Source: Ostrinia nubilalis (Eukaryota; Arthropoda; Insecta; Lepidoptera; Crambidae). Taken from it: a stretch of 64,000 nt of DNA. Below the pieces are notes generated by a model. That model made no database searches and was not told the origin of the DNA. It worked only from the letters and a program-made list of their open reading frames with translations. The translations under genes were made by a program, and so were the position numbers. Positions within the stretch are counted from its first letter, which is position 1; each line of letters opens with the position of its first letter. Below, in pieces: positions 22,101 to 33,900 of this stretch. The DNA lies in contig NC_087095.1 in assembly GCF_963855985.1 (NCBI RefSeq), positions 10,054,001 to 10,118,000 on the forward strand, in the 5' to 3' direction.

Positions 22101-25100
22101 ATATGACTTACCAACAGGTACGATTTCCCCGTTCTCTCTGCTCCAATAGCTGACGGGCTTGGGGTAGGCTTCTGTTTCACACTCCAGAACCAGGTCGGAC
22201 CCTAATGCTGCGCCCACCAGCTGGTTCCTTATCGTTATCACTGGGGGAACTGTGGGACAATACACCAAAATTATTGTCAACACACCACCAATGTCGCCTC
22301 GACCAGTGTCGTCGCTACTACATTCGATGCATTCTAAAGAAAAGATGTCGTATCATCAAGTCTACAAAATAGCTTTGGTGTTTTTCAAATTGCCAATAAT
22401 GTAATAATAGTTACCAAGCCCACTATCCCAATGAGGCTTAAACTTAAAATTCGGGTGACGAGTGAAGGGCAGTGAGTGCAATTTTACCAATAAAAACTGG
22501 AAAGTGTTGTACAGAATTCTAAAATTGTTAGCATTAACCATCACTCGGACTAACAAAAAGGATATTCTTTTTTGAAGCTCAAACTTGTGTAAAAGTCTCA
22601 AAGCACAGGAGCAGAATGCAACTTAGTACCTAACATGAGAAAAAACTTTTACGTCATAAGGTATCAAAGCGTGAACTTTTTGTTTTACCGTGTGAACGAA
22701 ACGAGAAAAACCCAAAGGCTGTTGTTCTCTAAAAGCATGGCGTAATAATTTATTTACTCACATTCAACTGTGAGCATAATTCTTTTGCTCAATGTGGGAG
22801 GGACGCCGTTGGAGGCGATGCAGAGATACGCCCCCGCGTGCTGGCGGCTCACCCTGCTTATGTTTAGGACCGGCCCTTCTAATGATGACACTGAAAACAA
22901 AAACGACATAAAACATCTCTCCAGAGCAACGTCTCTTCTCTGAGATTTAATTGGTGATATTATTCTGCCTCGGGATCGAACATAAGGACGTTATGATACT
23001 GGCAGGAATACCAAACATTAAAATTTGATAATACTACGATAATAAACAGGAGTCATTCGATGTTCAGAAAATTCATACAATACTCGTTGCCTCGTACAAA
23101 CCTGAAAACTTGCCAACTTATAGTAACTTTTAACATTAAATCTTGGCAAAAAAACACCTTTTAATTCCTTAGAGAAACTACACTCGCGAGCAAAACTATG
23201 GAATCACTTACATGAAGTTGTTTCCACGCGAACTTGTGTACTAACGAATTTGTTAGTAACAAAAAAAGTGGCACCATTTTAAAGATTAAACTTTTATCTT
23301 TAAATTGATACCAAATTCATTTAAATCACACCAGTATTTAAAAAGATATCCCGGCTGATGTGAAGAAGTAACGAAAAAGACATGTATGAACTGTTTGATA
23401 CGTCGCGAGTTGCGTCCTATTTACCCCCTATAAAAGCACGCGTTTTTAGATTTTTGCTTTCACACGTCGATTCATACACATCTCCGCTTCTTTTGACACT
23501 TTACCTGGGATTCTACACCTTCAGAAGCAGCACAAATCGTTGCACTATTGCAAGAAGGGCTCAGCCAGCGGGCTGTCGCACGTCAGCGCCACATAAGCCA
23601 GTCCTGGGTTTCGAAAGTTTCAAGACGCTTTCGGGAGACTAGTGGCTTTATCCCGAGACCAAGTTCTGAACAGCGCCGGTGCACATCGCAGAGGGAAGAC
23701 CGTTTTTTCATGTCAACCTCTCTATGAAATCGTCATTTGACTGGAATCGATGTCCATCAAGAGCTCAGAAATGTTCGTAAGATAGCTGTTAGCGAGTGGA
23801 CAGTTCGTTTAAGATATAAGCAATAGAATTTGACTCCAAAAAGGCCTGCCACAGGCTCGAAACTGACGGCAGGTCACCGATAAGCACCCTTTCAATTTGC
23901 TCGTACACATCTCGATTGGAAGGCGAGTAATGGAGGCGAGTTCTGTTCTCCGATGAATGCAAACTGTGTTTGCAGGGCAGCAGTCGAAGAGGTCGGGTTT
24001 ATAGGCGGCCTGAGGAGCGATTTATGCAGTGCTGGTTCGCTGAAACAGTGGCTTATGGGGGTGGCTTGCTCGACTGAACATCGAGATGTGTACGAGCAAA
24101 TTGAAAGCGTGCTTATCGATGACCTGCCGTCAGTTTCGAGCCTGTGGCAGGCCTTTTTGGAGTTAAATTCTATTGCTTATGTCTTAGACAAACTGTCTAC
24201 TCGCTAACAGCTATCCTACGAACATTCCTGAGCTCTTACTGGACGTCGATTCCAGTCAAATAACGATTTCATAGAGAGGTTGACATGAAAAAACGGTCTT
24301 CCCTCTGCGATGTGCGCCGGCGCTGTTCAGAACTTAGTCTCGGGATAAAGCCACCAGTCTCCCGAAAGCGTCTTAAAACTTTCGAAACCCAGGACTGGCT
24401 TATGTGGCGCTGACGTGCGACAGCCCGCTGGCTGAGCCCTTCTTGCAATAGTGCAACGATTTGTGCTGCTTCTGAAGGTGTAGAATCCCAGGTAAAGTGT
24501 CAAAAGAAGCGGAGATGTGTATGAATCAACGTGTGAAAGCAAAAATCCGAAAACGCGTGCTTTTATAGGGGGTAAATAGGCCGCAAATCGCGACGTATCA
24601 AACAGTTCATACATGTCTTTTTCGTTACTTCTCCACTTCAGCCGGGATATCTTTTTAAATACTGGTGTGATTTAAATGAATTTGGTATCAATTTAAAGAT
24701 AAAAGTTTAATCTTTAAAATGGTGCCACTTTTTTTGTTCCTAACAAATTCGTTAGTACACAAGATCGCATGGAAACAACTTCATGTAAGTGATTCCATAC
24801 TTTTGCTCGCGAGTGTACATTACCGATAGCCTTTTCCTTTCCGTTTTTGGGTTGAATGATCACATACACATATTATGCACTAGCGGCCGCCCGCGACTTC
24901 GTACGCGTGGATCCCATTTTGCCCCCTTCATCTATCTTACGCGGTTTAGATTTTTCATACAAATGGTTTTTCCCGCTAATTCCCGTTTCCGTTGGAATTT
25001 TGCAATATCCTGTTGTAACTAAGCTTTAAGTTTACTAAGGTACCTGCATGACAAATTTCAAGCGTTTAACTTAAGCGGTTTAAATTTTTCATACAAATGT

Positions 25101-28100
25101 TTTTTCTCGCTAACTCCCGTTCCCGTGGGAATTTTACAATATCCTCTTGTAACTATGGTTTAAATTTACTAAGGTACCTGCATGTCAAATTTCAAGCGTC
25201 TAACTTAAGCGGTTTAGATTTTTCATACAAAAGGATTTTCCCGCTAATTCCCGATCCCGTGGGAATTTTGCAATATCCTGTTGTAACTAAGCTTTAAGTT
25301 TACTAAGGTACCTGCATGCTAAATTTCAAGCGTCTAACTTAAGCGGTTTAGATTTTTCATACAAAAGGATTTTCCCGCTAATTCCCGTTCCCTTGGGAAT
25401 TCCTAAGTATACTATAACCTGCCCAGGAGTATCAAAAATAATTTTACTAAGTTTCGTTAAAATCCGTCGAGTAGTTTTTGTTAATATATAAGGAACATAC
25501 AGACAGACAGACAGACAGACAAAAATTTTACTGATTGCATTTTTGGCATCAGTATCGATCACTAATCACCCCCTGATAGTTATTTTGAAAATATATTTAA
25601 TGTACAGAATTGACCTCTCTACAGATTTATTATAAGTATAGATGTTGGTAATATAATATGAGAATGATAACGAAAAACTTAAAACTGATTTCACAACTGT
25701 TTAACATTGTCTTTCTGAATAAATATATTATGAAGATTGTCCTAATAAGACGACACAATTATTCTCGTAGACGTATTTCCCTCTCTTAGCATTTACACTC
25801 ATACTTGGAATAAAACGAATAACTACGTTTAGACATGTTTACTTCTTTTATGGATATTTATACAAAGAAATCTGTCTTTACAAAAGCGCTAGAAATAAGT
25901 AGCTTTTGGTGTTTATTGAGTAACATATTTCAATCGAAATGAGACGACGAGTTTTCCTTGATAATAAAAAAAACACTGTTTCTATTTTTATAGTTGTAAG
26001 TAAATTTATTTGTTAGCAGCATACGTGTATCGATTATTTTGTGGGTATTTAATAATTCATATCGAATGCGAACACAAAAAATAACGAATGTTACTCGTAT
26101 AAATTATTCATTAATGATGTAGGTACTTAGTTGCTCCATTCAATGGCTGTTTTATTTTCAGATTAACAGCCATACGGTTTTGGTCGTATTTAATTAAGAT
26201 AACTAGATAATAAGTAACTTGTCCTGACTTCCATCTACTTAAATCTACAAGTATACCTCTATATTTATCTTTTTTTTACCTACTCCTATACTTATTGATT
26301 GTACGTATTGTTTGAAAGTTTTGTATCGCTTTAAACTACATATTAAATCACTCATATACAAGTATGTCTGCACAAAAAAAATCAGTTCATTCACGGTGAT
26401 ATTTAATCCGATGCATTTCATGTATTCTGTCTGTGTCTTTATCAAAGCTTTGCATCTGCTTAATTGAGCTTTAATAACTTTCAGTTCGTTCGTGATATAA
26501 TACCCATAACATGATAATTTTATTACACAACTCAGATACACGAGTAGCTTACTATACAGGGTCTCTACTAATTCGTACACATTTGAATAATAAATTATAC
26601 ACTGAATTAAAGATAAAATATAGCTATAGGCAAGTCTTAATTGATACAAAAAATAAGCGGCTTTTACCCGTGGTCCCCCCAACATGTCCCCCTGGTGGGT
26701 TCACGGGTAATTTTTTTGTCAATTCCGCTTCCTTAGAAAAGTATTTTTGTTCAATATATCGTACATGTACCTATAAATAAGTATTTAGGCTGCGCTTGAG
26801 CCTGACTGACATCATTATCACCAAAGCTTCAAATTTCCTATCTGCACGTGGTCTGAGGATAAACTGAAAAGATCATCAACCTTCTGTTTGGTAAAAGTCA
26901 TTAACTTACTAAGTTGATTAGAAGTTTTTACCTTGAATCCCATCTGCTATAGTGATTGGCTTGGAATGTTCTCGTCTCCACGTGATCTGAGGATGAGGGG
27001 AGCCGGTGGCAGCACACGTGAGGCTCACGGAGGCTCCTTCCCTCACTGTCTGGTCAGTACTCGTACCGCGGTCCAATATGTCGGGAGGCACTATGATAGA
27101 AACAAATACGTTACTACAACCCACACGAGATAACTGCGCACTTGGCGGGAGTTGTGCACTGGGAGATGTACCGGTGAGTGCGAGGGAGAGTTGCTTTTCA
27201 GCGAGGTGCGCAATTAACTTGACCGGGTTGTATAAGATTATTTTTTTGTTACCACGGCACACGATCACAGGTAATTGTATTGTAGACGAAGCAATAGTAT
27301 ACTTACAAAAAGTGAAGCTACGGTGCGCAGCCTCTTACCAGTAGTTTTTCATTAGGCAAAGGAGTGCGTACTTAACTTTTTAACATAGAGGACTTACTTT
27401 GAAACGTTCAAAGAATTTAGAAACAAAGAGAAATTGGCAAATTAAAACTTTTGGTGGCGGAACAAACGAATACCATATAAAGGAAACTAACTACTTTAAT
27501 GTTGGAACAGGCAAATTTTACTCAAAGGAAATTGTATCATTATTCAGGAATGGGAAAACTGCATTCATAATTTCTTACAAAGACTGACTACGAATAGTCG
27601 TAGTCAGTAGCCATTGGTATAGACCAGGGGTGGCCAACCAGTCGATCGCGAATATTAGTCCAGTCGATCGTGGCAAGGCGAAAAATACTACATGATTGTG
27701 TACTAAACTCTGCTGTTTCATTTAAGATTTCAAGAATTATGTAAGTGACAGATCGCCCAGGGTTTCGTTAGTAAACAGTAGATCTTATGTCTAATCAAGT
27801 TGGCCTCCCCTGGTATAGACCAATGTCTGCAAAATCTCTGCAAAACTATTGTAATCAAAAACGTTATACCTATATCAAATTACCTGAGCTATCATTATTT
27901 AGGCTTCCATCATAAAAAATATCTAAGAATTACTGAAAAGCCTACTGGGCGCCAAAATATTGAGTAAACATCATTACATAACGACTATAGTATTTTTCCA
28001 CTCGGTAAGTGTTAATACTCTTGAGGATTTTATCTAGAAAAGGTAGAAATTGTGGCCATAAAATAATTTCTTCATTTATAAGCAGACGTAGATAAATAGT

Positions 28101-30862
28101 ATTGATAGGAACTCGTTTGTGTCAAAAGATTCTTCAAGGAAACCCTACTAAGAATCGTGATCTCAAACTATTGAATAAATTCATAGAAAACACCTATACA
28201 TAAAACTAAAGACGAATAAGTTTGTTAAACGATTTTAACTGTTCCTATTTTATTTAACATGGAAACACTATTAACTACCAGAAGAACTTTCACAGTAAAT
28301 AATGTGTATTGACTTAACTAGAATGTAGTTAGGTAGGCCTGTAGCACTCAAAGTTGAATTCGATTTCAAAAAGGCTGTCTTGAGAGAAACATCAACGCAA
28401 AATGAGTTGTAATTACTTGAAGGTTTATAAATACGTGACTCATAACTCACAAAATTACTCTCGCTTGGCCTCAGCCTTAAGACGCTCCGCTTAACCCATT
28501 TAGCCCTACCGTACCCTATGTGGTACGGTATCTTTTTGAAAATATTTCGAAGTACCAAATTGTTGTTAATTTGTAAAAATGATTATGACAGTAAGCTTAA
28601 AGTGAATATTTTACATAAAAATATTTAAAAATATGTTTTAACAAGTGGTTTCGGAAATATTTATGAAATTCCTCGATAGAAAACAAAAAAAATATTTACA
28701 ATGTTTTTAAGAAGGTATAATTTCTTATTATTTATGGTAAATTTGGTTATTTGTCAATTTTATTTTAAAAATAGAGTACAATGGATATCACGACTACAAA
28801 AAAAAATTATTGATATTATTTTTATACGGTTTATTCCAGACTAAAATAGGTGTACCGTATAAGGTACAGTAGGTCTATGCATGAGCAAATCATGCAATTT
28901 AAATTTTAATTTTTTATTATTTTTATTTGTTTTAGGCTATTGATGCTTCACTATATTGCCACAACTCATGAAAAATTTGATAATTTCAGTAAACATAAAG
29001 CAATCTTGGTACTTTTCTACTGCTGTCTTGTCAGATGACCGCTAATGATGATCAGACTGACGAAGATTTAGACGATAAAGATAGTTTCAATGTAAATAAC
29101 AACCCTCAGAGTTTTCTTTGATGAATTTGCTAAATTTCCATCGTCGTGTTGCTAAATGCGATTATGGATAGCACTAAACGTAACAAATCAGAAGAAGCCA
29201 GGTCTTCTTCAGCTGTCCTCACTAACTTCGGAGAAGGTAGGAAAAAAGAACCAAATGTGGTTAGTATCACAGAAAACATCTTACAAGATATGCCACGTGT
29301 GATACTAGTGATTATGTGATTTTATTTTTATTTTATATCATACAAAAATTAATAAAAATCTTCTTTGAACAACGACTATGTTTTGCTTGCTTATAGACCT
29401 ACTGTACCCTATATGGTACGGGCTCCCCACGGCCCCCTATTTATGGATTATTTTTTTAAATATTTTTTTCATGATTTTTAGGCTTCCCTTTGTAAGTTTT
29501 TGCTGAAAAATCAATTTTTATTTACAAAAATAATTATCGGTCTAAATGGGTTAAACGTATGCAACGCAAGGATCGTGAGTGTGTCCTCTTAAAGCTAACT
29601 TTTAGGCGCTGCGCAAAAGTAGAACACTTTAATTACCGACTAGGCACATCATCATAGGAGAATATTGCAGTGTAAAAAACGACGAGCCTTTAAATCGAGC
29701 CTAGGATACAAGAAAATTATCCACGTTTGTCAATTAGACAGACTCGTGCTGCGAAGAACTTGCTGAAGAAACAAGTGACCTTTGTCATCCTCTTCTTTAT
29801 TAGAGAAACTACCAAATACAAAAAATGTAAAAAGTACAAGTTAAGCCGTGAAAATCGCATCTTGGATTTTAACGGCTTTTCAATGTGAAAAAAAATATTG
29901 ATAGTTTGTATCCAACACAATACACAAGACGTCAACGTGTTTACTTACCCACAACATCTAAATATCCAAGCTGGCCCTCTGTCAGTCTTCCGCACCTCGC
30001 GAATGTGAAGGAACCAGACGTGGTCGCTGTGCGTCACGCCCTCGCGACGGCTGCGTGATATGCCGTGACACAAGACACAAAACGCCAAAGTTTTAACAAC
30101 GTTATACACACCCACAACATCTAGGTATCCGAGCTGGCTCTTCATCGGGTCGGTGTTGATTTGGCACATGTACCACCCTCTGTCGGTCTCCCGCAGCTCT
30201 CTAATGTGTAGGAACCAGACCCTGTGGTCGCTGTGCGTCACGCCCACGCGGCGGCTCCGCGATATGACGTGCGTGTGGATCGTGAGGATCGTCTGCGTGT
30301 CTACCCTCAGCCATGCGACCTGCGAAAGAGACCTTTTTTAATAAAAGTATTTTCATTTCTTTTAAATTAATAAATAAATAATAATAAATTAGATAGATAC
30401 AAAACTTTATTTGCATTAGAAAAGACAAATAATAGTCAAAAAGTACAAATAAGTATACAAATATGGCAGCAACAATTTGAATTTCTTCCGCTGAAAACAC
30501 TGATAATGGTTTTACATTTACGAGAAGTCTTATCAAGCCTCCTCTAAGGAGCACCAAAGAGCTTTTTTCATGCGATACTGCCAATTATGTTCTTAAGATC
30601 GTTGGTCCATCAAGCTGGAGGGTGTAGTTACAACACTACGTTTGCCTTGAGTCTTCGTAATGCATGGATGGAAAATCTAAATCACGATTGATCACGATGA
30701 CTTTTTTGTGCCGTTATGTGTTGAAAAACTTTTATAATGATATCTTCTATACTTATAATAAATCTGTAGAGGTCAATTCTGTACATGAAATATATTTTCA
30801 AAATAACTATCAGGGGGTGATTAGTGATCGATACTGATGCCAAAAATGCAATCAGTGAAATT

Positions 30863-30931
<69 letters not shown>

Positions 30932-33900
30932 ATGTATGTTCCTTATAGAAACAAAAACTACTCGACGGATTTTAACGAAACTTGGTACAATTATTCTTCA
31001 TACTCCTGGGCAGGTTATAGTATACTTAGGAATTCCCACGGGAACGGGAATTAGCGGGAAAATCCTTTTGTATGAAAAATCTAAACCGCTTAAGTTAGAC
31101 GCTTGAAATTTGGCATGCAGGTACCTTAGTAAACTTAAAGCTTAGTTACAACAGGATATTGTAAAATTCTTACGGGAACGGGAGTTAGCGGAAAATCCTT
31201 TTGTATGAAAAATCTAAACCGCTTAAGTTAGACGCTTGAAATTTGGCATGCAGGTACCTTAGTAAACTTAAAGCTTAGTTACAACAGGATATTGCAAAAT
31301 TCCCACGGGAACGGGAGTTAGCGGGAAAAAACATTTGTATGAAAAAATCTAAACCGCGTAAGATAGATGAAGGGGGTAAAACGGGATCCACGCGTACGAA
31401 GTCGCAGGCGGCCGCTAGTAATAGATAAGATGTTTAGCTACGTAGTAAAGTAAAGTATCTTTTTTGTTAGCTAATATAGGTACGTAAAAATGTAAATGGC
31501 TCTATTAGGAAAATAGATAGCGGTATTTACATTTGTAATGTACATAGTTTGTGTTACGTAGGCAGATTGCTAATTAGAAATTAGATACTTAATCTGTAAA
31601 TAGCAAAATCTACTATAACATAATTTATTAAAAAGGTATACCTACCTACGTAATTTATACAGAACCGACTAATTGAAGTGACCGTAGGTAATCATGTCCT
31701 GTAATTGTATTTATTACACATTCCTTTGTAATTGAGAACATCAAAGATATTTGCTCTAAATATTCAAATGCTAGCAATAAATCACAGTGCACATTAAGAC
31801 AAACTATGCGCGTTTTAGTGAAATAGGTATTTCAGACAGCATGACGTTCTGCGCCATATTATGCATGAGATAGTGTTTGAATGTGTTTAACAAGACGTTA
31901 TTATAACGTATTGCATGAAAATGTTACAATTTATTTCTTACAGCAGTATTCTACATAAAATTTTACATTTTTGCGAATTTGACCACAAGTTTCGTTAAAA
32001 TGTTTACCTGCAATTGTTTTATAGAGAACTACAAATAATAGTTAAGCTCTATCCATCAATTTTGACCCAAAACCTTAAACCAATTAGAGCTTTTTATAAT
32101 GTCTACGAATATTTGAGCCATGTGTCATAGGATGACTGGGGGCTTAAAGTTTCTCTAACTACTTTGTATTCGCTGAAGCTGCTTAAGCTCATACACTTAC
32201 AACATGTTGTTTAAACCTAGTTGCAAGTGATCTTGAGTTCGAACTACGTTAGCCGAACTCAAGTCGCTAAGTAGTTTTATTGCCCGAGATTGTTAGTCTT
32301 TTCAAACTGCAACTTAAAGTATGAGTACAAAATCTACTCTGCCGAAATCTGTCGTCTGTCTATATGTTTTCATCGTTAACTGTCACTGAATATATTCCTC
32401 ACACAACAACACACTTAACTTATGCTATTCGCTTACCGGAAGCATTAGCGTACGTGTAACGTGACAAAGCAAGAATACCTGCATTGTTAAATTTTGTTAA
32501 ATTACTACACTATACTCGTGGTGAATGGCCACCTTTAGAGAAAATCGTTAACAGCTGGTCTCAGTAGAATATAATTCGAGTACATGTCAAGAAACTGTTT
32601 AACGAACTCTAGCTGTTAGCGTGCCGGATAGGATATGTGCCAGCTTCGAAAATATTTAAACACTATTCGACTTTATTCCCTCGGCACAAGGAGTATGTTT
32701 GGATGTTTACGTTTTAGAAGCTGAATCAACAGTGTGAGTGCCGACGAGTGTAATATGTGGGTAGCCGCGCGGGAGACGTACGGAACGAGCTTAACGTGTA
32801 CAATCACCAACACCGCATACTTACCACCTAAATGCAAGACTGCAGGAAAATTTCAAATTCGGTCACTGCACCAGCGAAATAACTGATGTGATGTTTAAAG
32901 CATCTGTCAGCAGCATTTTAGTATTTAGTTTTGCTTAGAGATAAAATATAAAGTTTTAAAATAATATCGTTACTGGCCCAGACTGGAATATTGGGTTTAG
33001 GCTAAATATATCACAAAATATAATTTGCGTAATAAACAAAATCATTACGGTAGTTTCACAGACGAGAGTCAACGCTCGCTCCCCCAAGGCCTAGCTGACC
33101 CATCAAACAATTAAGGGTACTTAGTTCTCTATTATTTAATTAACTATTTTATACTTTGAAAATTGGAAAACTATTTCATGATTAATGTAACCCATATTTT
33201 AAATCACATTAGGAAAACATTCATGTTAGGTATTAATATGTATTCATCTTTCATTTAATTTTATTACTTACTTACTACTTTTATTCAGGACCCAAAACAT
33301 TTTACATTTTATTCATTGAATAAGTCGTAGATAAAGATTTACCCAACAAAACCCTTGTTTTACCCAACGGGACGTCTTCAAAAGAGCACATTAAGTTAGT
33401 GCGTGTCTAACTCGATCACCATATCGCTACTCAACTGAAGCGGTCCGTCCCGCTCTCAGACGTCCCGGTCCCGGGCGTCCCGCTCTCGGGCGTCCCGGCG
33501 CGCCAAGACAGTTAGTTCAATCACCCGCTCCGGCAAATTCTCGGGAGATTTGCTCTCTGTACCAGCAATTATTGGTTCTGTGATCCACTGCTTAAAGAAA
33601 CAGAGCGATGTCAGAATTGAATACTCATTCAATCTCGCTACTACAATGTAATTTCAATAACAATAAATTTATTTTCTACAGTCTTTTTTCATCCACCTTG
33701 AGGTCGTCAGTCCGCCAAGCAGTTGTAAGTCCAATGCCATTTTTCCCGAGACGTAGTCGCCATTCGAGAACACGTTTACTCCACTTTTCCTCGGTTTCTC
33801 TTATGGAAAATTGTGGAGACCGCCTACTGGCAAGCACAGCGTGAGACGACCACCTGCCTGCTGGAAAGGCGACCTCGAGATCAATAGGGAAGGCTAATGT

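Noticed and set aside
23382..24614. Twin open frames in the two Tc1 arms (MYELFDTSR...)
   Set aside because: They are the same sequence in inverted arms and run across the real transposase frame; not genes.
26245..26685. 146-codon open frame, minus strand
   Set aside because: AT-driven composition (Tyr, Ile, Leu rich), no domain, inside intron 4, no splice partner in phase.
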